Shown here one piece after another: positions 18,505 through 26,233 of a stretch of DNA of 64,000 nucleotides. The position numbers and the translations under genes are program-made. The stretch's first letter is position 1, and every line of letters begins with the position of its first letter. The notes under the pieces are model-generated. The model ran no database searches and was not told the origin of the DNA. It saw only the letters and a list, made by a program, of their open reading frames with translations. Source of the stretch: Gammaproteobacteria bacterium (lineage in GTDB: Bacteria; Pseudomonadota; Gammaproteobacteria; S012-40); assembly GCA_029881255.1 (NCBI GenBank), contig JAOUMY010000003.1:182732-246731 (forward strand), read 5' to 3'.

Positions 18505-18642
18505 TGCGTTTTCCTTACAATAGCGCCTAATTTCGTGCAGCGATTGTACATGACGAAAGCCGCCAGTTGAACCTGTATGTGGTGGTCGTCTCTTCAAACG
18601 CCGCCACTATCTACTTGTTATTTCAGGAAGAATCGATAATAA

Positions 18643-20229
18643 ATGTCGGAACTGTTACACCAGCTGATATTACGCAGCAGCAATACCACCCCCAATTCCA
18701 CCGCCCTGCAATGGAAAAAGGAGGCCATGGATTATCAAACCCTGGCCCAAACCATATCGCAGGTCGCCAGCGGACTGATGGGGCTTGGACTGAGCGCCAA
18801 TGAGCGAGTCGCCATTTACCTGCCCAAACAATTCGAAGCGGTGTGCAGTTTTTTCGGCACTTCGATGGCTGGTGGAGTATTCGTTCCGGTTAATCCGCTA
18901 CTCAAATCCGAACAAGTTGGCTATATCCTGCGTGACTGCAATGTACGCACACTCATTACGTCAATGGATCGCCTTGCACTGCTTGAAGAAACACTGGAGC
19001 ATTGCCATGACCTTCAGAGCGTCGTATTGGTCAACACGGCGACGAAAGCGTTACCTGAGCTAAAACTACAGTCGGTTCTCCGCTGGGAGGAACTGATTGC
19101 AAACGGCGGTAATTCCCGTTTTCACCGTCGCATCGACAGCGATATGGTTTCGATACTCTATACCTCAGGCAGCACCGGCAAGCCCAAAGGCGTGGTGTTG
19201 TCGCACAAGAATATGGTTACCGGTGCCAAAAGTGTCGCCGAGTATTTGCAAAATACCGCTCAAGACAAACTGCTCGCGGTACTGCCGTTTAGTTTCGATT
19301 ATGGCTTTAGTCAGTTGAGTACGGCTTTTCATGTGGGTGCCGAAGCGGTGCTCATGGACTATTTACTCCCCCGCGATGTGGTAAAGGCGGTTGCGCGCTA
19401 TGGCATCACCGGCCTTGCTGGCGTACCACCTCTGTGGAATCAGCTTGGTGCACTCGAATGGCCACAAGAAGCTATTGATTGCCTGCGCTATATGACAAAC
19501 TCCGGTGGTGCCATGCCAAAAACCACCTTGGCTTCACTGCGTAGCAATCTACCCAAGAGTGATTTCTATTTAATGTATGGTTTGACCGAGGCGTTTCGTT
19601 CCACTTATCTGCCACCATCAGAAATCGACAAACGCCCGGATTCCATGGGCAAGGCCATACCCAATGCAGAAGTGATGGTAGTGCGCGAGGACGGCAGTCC
19701 GTGTGCGCCCGGTGAACCGGGCGAACTCGTCCATCGAGGATCACTGGTATCCCTGGGCTACTGGAATGACCCGGAAAAAACCGCGGAACGTTTTAAACCA
19801 ACACCTTCGCAAGTCAGCGGACTGGTCTTGACTGAGCTGGCGGTATGGTCGGGCGACACTGTCAAAATGGACGAAGACGGTTATCTTTATTTTGTCGGAC
19901 GTAAGGACGATATGATCAAGAGCTCTGGCTACCGCATCAGCCCGTCAGAGGTCGAAGAGATTATTTATGCCAGTGGACTAACAGGTGAAAACGTGGCCCT
20001 GGGCATTCCGCATCCTATACTTGGACAGGCCGTAGTGATTGTCGCGACTGTGAAAACTGATGATGCATCAGAAGAAACACTGCTAAGCCACTGCAAACAG
20101 CACCTACCGAATTTCATGGTGCCGATAAAAATTATTTTCCGTGAACTTTTGCCTAGAAACCCGAATGGGAAAATTGATAGAAAGGCGCTTGCGATCGAGT
20201 ACGCGGATATCTTTAACGAAACGAATTAG
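18643..20229 (+). CDS. Acyl-CoA ligase (AMP-forming), exosortase A system-associated
   Basis: Adenylate-forming enzyme, 528 residues, that activates a carboxylic acid as acyl-AMP and then thioester. The P-loop-like SILYTSGSTGKPKGVVLSHK lies near residue 170, YLMYGLTEAFRSTYL near 310, the GDTVKMDEDGYLYFVGRKDD hinge region near 406 and the catalytic lysine in PNGKIDRKAL near the end. Members of this subfamily occur with XrtA, a PLP decarboxylase, two hydrolases and an acyl carrier protein, all present here. The substrate acid is unknown. Its TAG overlaps the downstream GTG by one base. Confidence 0.88.
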   Translation: MSELLHQLILRSSNTTPNSTALQWKKEAMDYQTLAQTISQVASGLMGLGLSANERVAIYLPKQFEAVCSFFGTSMAGGVFVPVNPLLKSEQVGYILRDCNVRTLITSMDRLALLEETLEHCHDLQSVVLVNTATKALPELKLQSVLRWEELIANGGNSRFHRRIDSDMVSILYTSGSTGKPKGVVLSHKNMVTGAKSVAEYLQNTAQDKLLAVLPFSFDYGFSQLSTAFHVGAEAVLMDYLLPRDVVKAVARYGITGLAGVPPLWNQLGALEWPQEAIDCLRYMTNSGGAMPKTTLASLRSNLPKSDFYLMYGLTEAFRSTYLPPSEIDKRPDSMGKAIPNAEVMVVREDGSPCAPGEPGELVHRGSLVSLGYWNDPEKTAERFKPTPSQVSGLVLTELAVWSGDTVKMDEDGYLYFVGRKDDMIKSSGYRISPSEVEEIIYASGLTGENVALGIPHPILGQAVVIVATVKTDDASEETLLSHCKQHLPNFMVPIKIIFRELLPRNPNGKIDRKALAIEYADIFNETN

Positions 20230-21476
20230 TGATTAAATCGATGAACAAACCCAAACCTCAACACGCCCCTATGGATCAGTTTACTATCATTGACGGCGAT
20301 CTTGCTGTTGGGGGAATGACGGTAAGTCGTTTAGCAGAACAGGCTGGCCAAACCCCATTTTACGCCTATGACCGATACCTGATCACGCAACGCATCAAAC
20401 TGCTACGCGAATCCCTACCGGCGGACATTCATTTGCACTACGCGATTAAGGCCAATCCGATGCCTGCAGTGGTTCAACACCTGGCGACACTAGTCGACGG
20501 CTTTGATCTCGCCTCTGCTGGTGAAATGAAAGTTGCGCTCGACACTTCCATGCCGCGTGAACACATTAGTTTTGCAGGGCCGGGTAAGACCGATAAAGAA
20601 TTACGCCAGGCCATCGCCGCTGGCGTCGTTATCAATATGGAATCAGAAGGCGAAATGCGTCGGATTGCGAAGATTGCTAACGAGCTTGGCATCACACCAA
20701 AAGTCGCCATACGCGTAAATCCGGATTTCGACTTGAAATCATCCGGCATGAAAATGGGTGGTGGACCGAAACAGTTTGGTATCGACGCCGAGCGCGTTCC
20801 TGCTTTGCTGAAAGAACTTTCGAAGCTGAATCTAGGTTTTCACGGTTTTCATATTTTCTGGGGTTCACAAAACCTCAATCCTGATTCGATTATGGAAGCC
20901 CATGAAAAGACATTTGAGCTCGCTGTTCGGCTGCATAGTGATGCACCTTGCCCTGCCAAGCTGCTGAATATAGGTGGAGGCCTTGGCATCCCGTATTTTC
21001 CTGGCGAACAACGACTCGACCTCAACCCGATCGGCGAAAACCTGAATAGACTTCTGCCGAAGGTAAAGGCAGCCATACCTGAAGCAGAAATTGTTACCGA
21101 GCTCGGACGTTTTATTGTTGGTGAGGCTGGTGTCTACGTTTGCAAAGTTATCGACATCAAAGAATCCCGGGGTGAAAAGTTTCTGGTGACCGACGGTGGC
21201 CTTCATCACCATTTAGCGGCCTCGGGTAATTTTGGTCAGGTGATTCGTAAGAATTATCCGGTGGCGATTGGAAATAAAATGGTTTCCACAGATCTGGAAA
21301 ATGTCAGCGTGGTTGGACCTCTATGCACACCTTTGGATTTATTGGCTAACAAGATGGATTTGGCTAGTACGGATATTGGTGATTTGGTGGTGGTGTTTCA
21401 GTCGGGGGCATATGGGTTGACGGCGAGTCCGGAGAAGTTTTTGAGTCACCCACAAACCACTGAATTATTGATTTAG
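20229..21476 (+). CDS. PLP-dependent decarboxylase, exosortase A system-associated
   Basis: 415-residue fold-type III PLP enzyme of the diaminopimelate/ornithine decarboxylase family. The Schiff-base lysine is in LHYAIKANPMPAVVQHL near residue 78, the Gly-rich phosphate site LLNIGGGLGIPYF near 241, and VGPLCTPLDLLANK near 363 carries the active-site Cys seen in this family. It is coupled to the acyl ligase gene (GTG start at 20229; an ATG at 20241 is the alternative). Amino-acid decarboxylation could supply an amine for acylation, but the role in the exosortase context is unproven. It ends three bases from the convergent beta-helix gene. Confidence 0.87.
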   Translation: MIKSMNKPKPQHAPMDQFTIIDGDLAVGGMTVSRLAEQAGQTPFYAYDRYLITQRIKLLRESLPADIHLHYAIKANPMPAVVQHLATLVDGFDLASAGEMKVALDTSMPREHISFAGPGKTDKELRQAIAAGVVINMESEGEMRRIAKIANELGITPKVAIRVNPDFDLKSSGMKMGGGPKQFGIDAERVPALLKELSKLNLGFHGFHIFWGSQNLNPDSIMEAHEKTFELAVRLHSDAPCPAKLLNIGGGLGIPYFPGEQRLDLNPIGENLNRLLPKVKAAIPEAEIVTELGRFIVGEAGVYVCKVIDIKESRGEKFLVTDGGLHHHLAASGNFGQVIRKNYPVAIGNKMVSTDLENVSVVGPLCTPLDLLANKMDLASTDIGDLVVVFQSGAYGLTASPEKFLSHPQTTELLI

Positions 21477-21479
21477 TAA

Positions 21480-22676
21480 TTACAGACCGAACTCAAACGC
21501 GCCAATATCTAAAGCCTTTCCACGCATTTCTCTCCGGCGCAATTCCTTGTCACCGATTTGCCACTCAGGGATTAACTCCGTTCCTCCAGGCAAGACAAAA
21601 GGGACGGCCTGATCGATGATATCTGTATCCATTTTGGGTCGAAAATCGAACGATTCAGGTGCTACGAATTTTCCTGGCAGGTCTTGCATTAAATTGTTAC
21701 TCGCATGGACGCCGTTCTCTTCTGGCAAACGCCCTTTTCCCACAAAGAGATTGTTTGTCACCCGGACTTTAGCGCCAGGCTTTATGGTTACAAACATCGC
21801 TGAGTTTCGATAATTGATAAAGGTATTGTGCACTAGATATAGACTATTCTCTTTGTGCTTCAATCCCTCCATCCCGAATGCCACCATAGCCCAGTTATCG
21901 GTCTTATCACTTTGCTGAATCACATTTCCGATAACAATAGAATTCCCACCATTGGGCAAATCAATCAAATAACTCGAATTTCCGTCGGTGCCATCCAAGA
22001 GCCTATTATAGGCAACATAGTTGTTACTCGCTCTGCTTTTGAGCGTATGGCCAATGATGGCATGGTGAGAAAGATTTCCAATAAAATTCAAACTACGCAC
22101 TTCACCAATATATACATTGTGGGTTTGGCCTCTGCCATGACCATTATATGAAAACACGCTATTCTCTATCGAAATATCACTCTTTGTATTCTTACCTGAA
22201 AGAATTCCGTTCTGGTTGTGATGAAAAAAACAGTTAACAATCTTTATACTCGCACCTTCCAAACGCAGTGCCGCGCCGTTTTTATCTCGGACTTTTGCAC
22301 CGGAAAACTCAATATTTTCGATGAAATAGTTATCGCCTTGTAACACCCAAATTGCCTTACCATTTGGAATTTGACGCTTACTTTCAATATGAGGCACACC
22401 ATTTACACCGCGGATGATCAAGTCATCAGCCTTCCAGATCGCCACATCATCATCGTAAAAACCTGCAGCGTCAATCAATACGGTATCGCCATCTCCAGCA
22501 AATTCCGCGGCAACACTGGGAAACAAAAACTCTTTTCCTGGACCAACCTCAAGGACTTTTGGCGTTCGCGATCCGCCGTTTTTATCATCGGCTAATGCGC
22601 CGTGCATAAAAGTCGAGAGACTTAACGTCAGCACTAAAATGCTGAGTATGCCGCCATGAACTTTATGATATGTCAT
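21480..22676 (-). CDS. Secreted right-handed parallel beta-helix protein
   Basis: 398 residues with a signal peptide (ILSILVLTLSLSTFMHGALA). The body shows the Asn/Gly/Val-rich rungs of a pectate-lyase-like beta-helix, for example FIENIEFSGAKVRD, IKIVNCFFHHNQNG, ISIENSVFSYNGHG and LYLVHNTFINYRN, ending in LDIGAFEFGL, a common end for this fold. Such proteins bind or cleave polysaccharides, so action on the local exopolysaccharide is likely but unproven. The start lies inside the 3' end of the hydrolase 1 gene, so it is the last gene of the ACP-hydrolase unit. A beta-helix gene is not a standard member of that acyl module. Confidence 0.8.
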   Translation of the reverse strand: MTYHKVHGGILSILVLTLSLSTFMHGALADDKNGGSRTPKVLEVGPGKEFLFPSVAAEFAGDGDTVLIDAAGFYDDDVAIWKADDLIIRGVNGVPHIESKRQIPNGKAIWVLQGDNYFIENIEFSGAKVRDKNGAALRLEGASIKIVNCFFHHNQNGILSGKNTKSDISIENSVFSYNGHGRGQTHNVYIGEVRSLNFIGNLSHHAIIGHTLKSRASNNYVAYNRLLDGTDGNSSYLIDLPNGGNSIVIGNVIQQSDKTDNWAMVAFGMEGLKHKENSLYLVHNTFINYRNSAMFVTIKPGAKVRVTNNLFVGKGRLPEENGVHASNNLMQDLPGKFVAPESFDFRPKMDTDIIDQAVPFVLPGGTELIPEWQIGDKELRRREMRGKALDIGAFEFGL

Positions 22677-23511
22677 GCAGCCAATCCAAGGTCAAATGCT
22701 CTACTTGACTACGCCACTTCTCACTGGAAAATGTATGATTCGCCTGTTGCACGTCCTTAAAAATCGCCTTCTTTTTTGCGAGCATTTTTTTCCATTCCCT
22801 GGACGAGGCGATGAGGTCGCGAAATTCACTCGCCGTCAGATCGTCTTCACTAAGAACAAACAACACTTTCCCGTGAAACGCACTCAAGCCTTGCAACATT
22901 CTTTGTGGTAGTGGCGCAATTCCACATGACGCATCACTGGTAATCTGACTTGCTTTTTTTGACATTGATACTGCAGAACTCACCGACTCGCCCATGCGGA
23001 ACTTGCCGCTAAATACTTTGGACCAAAATGCTTTGCTCGTCAGCCTTCGCAAATAGTAGTGTTTGAGATACGCACGCGCCTCTCCTGCCTCTGTCCTGAC
23101 CCACGGATTCAGCAACACCATGCCCGAAACTCGGTTATCGGTATGCCCATAGAATAAGGCAGCGGATGCCGCATCGCACAATCCCCATATAACCACTTTC
23201 TTGATCGATGGCGAATGGACAATAAACGTGTCTATAGCTGCGCGAATATCCTGGTCGACATCTTCAAACGTACGCAATTCACCACTACTGTCTCCCATAC
23301 CTCTGTAGTCAAAACGGAAGACAGGAATTCCATTGCTTGCAAGCATGCGTGCGAGTAAAACAAACTGCCGATGTGAACCCGCACGATATTGCGGACCACC
23401 GACGACGATGAGTACACCTGTTTCAGCAGATGCATCCGAGTGATGAACTATGCCGACTAGCGTTTCGTCCTGGCAGGTAAAAGTAATCGGCGTTTCGGGA
23501 TGACTATCCAT
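22663..23511 (-). CDS. Hydrolase 1, exosortase A system-associated
   Basis: Alpha/beta-hydrolase of about 282 residues. VLIVVGGPQYRAGSHRQFV near residue 35 is typical of this subfamily, FRFDYRGMGDSSGELRTFE follows, and VVIWGLCDAASAALFYG near 105 has Cys in the nucleophile-elbow position (GLCDA). A conserved HTF near the C-terminus can give the catalytic His. I take the ATG at 23511; a TTG at 23523 would add four residues. The protein has no signal peptide, so it acts in the cytoplasm, perhaps on an acyl thioester made by the module. It overlaps the beta-helix gene by 14 bases. Confidence 0.8.
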   Translation of the reverse strand: MDSHPETPITFTCQDETLVGIVHHSDASAETGVLIVVGGPQYRAGSHRQFVLLARMLASNGIPVFRFDYRGMGDSSGELRTFEDVDQDIRAAIDTFIVHSPSIKKVVIWGLCDAASAALFYGHTDNRVSGMVLLNPWVRTEAGEARAYLKHYYLRRLTSKAFWSKVFSGKFRMGESVSSAVSMSKKASQITSDASCGIAPLPQRMLQGLSAFHGKVLFVLSEDDLTASEFRDLIASSREWKKMLAKKKAIFKDVQQANHTFSSEKWRSQVEHLTLDWLHDIS

Positions 23512-23532
23512 GTGACTTTTCAAACTTCTGCT

Positions 23533-24369
23533 TCAAGATGATAGTATGCACACACTAACATCAATTAATTTCGGCGCTTCGACGAGCTCAGTCGCGCCCC
23601 AAAAAGGTGGGCCAACTATTTTTTGAAATTGAATCTTTTTGCCTGTGGATGCGAGATGCTCAAATAGCTTACGATTCATCAAAGGAGGCTCACGTCCTTC
23701 GTCGGCGATAAGTTCGCACCAGCAAATGTCTACGTCGAGTTGCTCGAGATTCCCCGCTAGCTTTGCGTCAGACATAGGGCCAACTAAACTGCTAGAAAGC
23801 TGATACCCCGCGATTTCGACATCTGTGCCGGATTCGATCAGCTCAAAGATCGCTTTGGTCGTCGATAACTCTCGATTTTCGCTAGTCATATTGGCCGCAA
23901 TTTTCAGGCGAAAGAATTGGGTTAAAAACGTTCGTCCATCTAATACAGGTTGCCACATAACAAGTTTCCGAATATCCGTCTCAGACGCCACCTCTGTACC
24001 TAATAGACAGCCGGCCCTCATCGCCAGCATGTCTATGGAATTTGCACCCTGTTCCTTCAGCCATTGGATACCTGCCAATATATCGGATTTCCAGTCTTCC
24101 CAACCAGCATCCGCAAAATCGCCTCCACTATCTCCTGTCCCGTATAGGTCGAGCAACAATACGATCGAACCAGATTCAGCCAATCGACGCGCAATACGTG
24201 TAAACAGGTGGCGAGACCTATTCATTTCCTCCGCAAATGGGGGAACCACGACAACGCCATTAATTTTCTGGCTTTTAACAATTGCTTGGGGAACAAAGGC
24301 GATACAAAAAATCTTTTTAGTATCGCGTTCAAGAAAAAACGGCTGAACGGAGAATGTGTTACTGCTCAA
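23533..24369 (-). CDS. Hydrolase 2, exosortase A system-associated
   Basis: 278-residue alpha/beta-hydrolase of the partner subfamily to hydrolase 1. VVVPPFAEEMNRSRHLFTR near residue 40, VLLLDLYGTGDSGGDFADA near 74 and MLAMRAGCLLGTEVA near 113 are visible; the elbow RAGCL again places Cys where Ser is usual. The start is TTG overlapping the acyl carrier protein stop as TTGA, so translation is coupled. Cytoplasmic. The pair of Cys-elbow hydrolases next to an ACP suggests acyl-transfer or thioesterase chemistry, an inference. Confidence 0.8.
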   Translation of the reverse strand: MSSNTFSVQPFFLERDTKKIFCIAFVPQAIVKSQKINGVVVVPPFAEEMNRSRHLFTRIARRLAESGSIVLLLDLYGTGDSGGDFADAGWEDWKSDILAGIQWLKEQGANSIDMLAMRAGCLLGTEVASETDIRKLVMWQPVLDGRTFLTQFFRLKIAANMTSENRELSTTKAIFELIESGTDVEIAGYQLSSSLVGPMSDAKLAGNLEQLDVDICWCELIADEGREPPLMNRKLFEHLASTGKKIQFQKIVGPPFWGATELVEAPKLIDVSVCILSS

Positions 24370-24617
24370 GTATTCAACTTGCCTTCAACGAAATCAACCA
24401 GACTACCAACTGACTCAAATGTTTCTGCGTCAATCTCATCATCATCAACGACAAAGCCATAATTCTCTTCCAGGGCCGTAATAACCGACACCACCGCCAT
24501 GGAGTCAAACTCCGGCACACCACCCAAAAGCATGGTCGACCTATCGAACCTGCCTTTGATATCAGTAATTTGCAATACATCCCCCAGGATCTGGAGCACT
24601 TCCTCAAGTTGAGACAT
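24366..24617 (-). CDS. Acyl carrier protein, exosortase A system-associated
   Basis: 83-residue acidic carrier protein. The phosphopantetheine attachment Ser39 is in GVPEFDSMAVVSVI, followed by the helix-II/III pattern ALEENYGFVVDDDEID and a final FESVGSLVDFVEGKL. It heads the minus-strand unit ACP-hydrolase 2-hydrolase 1-beta-helix. It could carry the acyl group activated by the ligase at 18643, and could feed the acyltransferase at 62297; both are inferences. Confidence 0.88.
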   Translation of the reverse strand: MSQLEEVLQILGDVLQITDIKGRFDRSTMLLGGVPEFDSMAVVSVITALEENYGFVVDDDEIDAETFESVGSLVDFVEGKLNT

Positions 24618-25020
24618 CGTTACCTCTACTCATCAATGTGTCTGAGCACGACACTACCAAGCAAATAAAAAACTGCATAATATACCACGCGAATCATGGA
24701 TTGGGATGCGTAGAATGAATCTTTACTTGTCAATCAATAAGCCACTGTTTTGGACCAGAAACAGCTGACCCGAAAGCGATTTGATAGCTTATAGCGCGCT
24801 CCCAAAGCTAAAACGCAGTTGCGTGCGTCGCCTTAACCCGACACAGTAGAGCAACTTTCGACACCCAATCAGTTTCTTATAGAGAGCTTCGCAAAAGCGC
24901 GTTATGATATTCGGTTTGGCAATCAAGGTGCTTGGGCGATTATAGCGGGTTTTACGCTTGTATTGGCCTGAATGCTGCAATTCACTATAAATCATTTATT
25001 TTGAAAGAAAAACTTTGTAA
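24618..25020. other. Intergenic region between divergent ACP and Ig-like protein genes
   Basis: A 403-base region holding both promoters. The plus-strand element at 24964-24979 is described separately. I saw no terminator hairpin, no tRNA and no small gene with a good ribosome-binding site. Confidence 0.5.
24964..24979 (+). promoter_or_regulatory. Putative sigma-54 promoter of the extracellular three-gene module
   Basis: TGGCCTGAATGCTGCA has GG and GC ten bases apart, TGGC at -24, G at the seventh position and TGCA at -12. The predicted start point near 24990 leaves a leader of about 50 bases to the ATG at 25039. Confidence 0.5.
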
Positions 25021-25038
25021 TTGCACAAAACGGATTAT

Positions 25039-26229
25039 ATGCATCTAAGATATACAACTACAGCCGGCTGCAAACGCTTAATCACTTCATTAGGACTAAC
25101 GTTATTCGGGTTGTCCGCACTTAGCTGCTCTGACGGCTCTCGTGAAAATTTCTCGCTCGAGCTTGTGAGCCAGAAAGATGCTCAGCGAATAGAAAATTCA
25201 ATTCCAGATCAATCCTCCCTGGACAACCAAATACACAATCACGTTAACGACACCCAGGTAAACGAGCCCAGCAAAAACCAAACCAGTAAACAGACTAATG
25301 ACCAAACAAGTACGCCGATCGACAGCCCATTGATCGATAGTTCGCTGATAATACAAAACGATGAACAGCCATCTATTGTGCCTGCGCCTTTAAACAATGC
25401 GCCTGTCATATATTTAAAAGCTTCCGACATAGCCATTGTGGGGATAGAGAAGTCAATCAGCGCTGAGGCATTTGACGCCGATGCGGACGAGCTTGGGTTC
25501 TTGTGGAAGTTGGCCTCTACGCCTAAGGGCAGCGCAACTACGTTGCAGACGAATACCTCGTCCTACACTCTGGTCACACCCGACATTGCAGGTGCATATC
25601 TGCTTGAACTGACCGTAAATGACGGCAAGTCTTCGGCAACAAAATCCATGGAACTGATCGCTACGACAGAGAACATTCCCCCTCGAGCCAGGATAGACAC
25701 AACAAGTGATGTTGTAGCGAGTCAAACCACCGTTGCTTTATCTGGTGCGGGAAGTCGCGACGAGGACGGCGACACACTTAGCTATACCTGGACGATGGTG
25801 TCCAGGCCGGCAGGTAGTCAGGCAACACTTTCGAACCTATACACCGTTGAAACAACATTTCATACTGACGTAAACGGTTCGTACAATATCTCGCTTCAAG
25901 TGCGTGACGACACGTCTCAGAACACTGTCACGAAGACGATATACGCCAGTTCATACAGCTTGGACATTTCTTGGCCGGCAAACCCCGATGGACCTGATGG
26001 ATATAGCATTTATATTGGCGAAGACATAAGCAATATAAACGAATTGCTAACCATCTTAGTCGCTGACGATACTAATTGGGAGCCCGCTTCTCCATCGGTC
26101 ACCATAGGTGGAGAGACGATCATTTCTGCACTCCCTGCAAATAGTAAATTTGCCTGCTTCTCCATTAGAGCATACAACGCATGGGGATATTCAGATGCTT
26201 CTGATGCTAGTTGTATAACGTTACCGTAA
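25039..26229 (+). CDS. Putative lipoprotein with tandem Ig/PKD-like domains
   Basis: About 396 residues from the ATG at 25039 (a TTG at 25021 is possible but would lengthen the n-region). The signal region LITSLGLTLFGLSALSC gives a weak lipobox. A Gln/Asn/Thr/Ser-rich linker runs to about residue 120. Two Ig-like (PKD/REJ type) domains follow, shown by FDADADELGFLWKLASTPKG and the similar SRDEDGDTLSYTWTMVSRPA, then a fibronectin-III-like end (LDISWPANPDGPDGYSIYIG). Surface adhesion or polysaccharide binding is likely for such domains. It is the first gene of a three-gene unit: four bases separate it from the next start. Confidence 0.68.
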   Translation: MHLRYTTTAGCKRLITSLGLTLFGLSALSCSDGSRENFSLELVSQKDAQRIENSIPDQSSLDNQIHNHVNDTQVNEPSKNQTSKQTNDQTSTPIDSPLIDSSLIIQNDEQPSIVPAPLNNAPVIYLKASDIAIVGIEKSISAEAFDADADELGFLWKLASTPKGSATTLQTNTSSYTLVTPDIAGAYLLELTVNDGKSSATKSMELIATTENIPPRARIDTTSDVVASQTTVALSGAGSRDEDGDTLSYTWTMVSRPAGSQATLSNLYTVETTFHTDVNGSYNISLQVRDDTSQNTVTKTIYASSYSLDISWPANPDGPDGYSIYIGEDISNINELLTILVADDTNWEPASPSVTIGGETIISALPANSKFACFSIRAYNAWGYSDASDASCITLP

Positions 26230-26233
26230 CGAT

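Noticed and set aside
18505-18597. Longer RfbA with 31 extra N-terminal residues from an ATG at 18597
   Set aside because: The extension is not part of the family; a TTG at 18504 with AAGGA at ideal distance gives the standard length.
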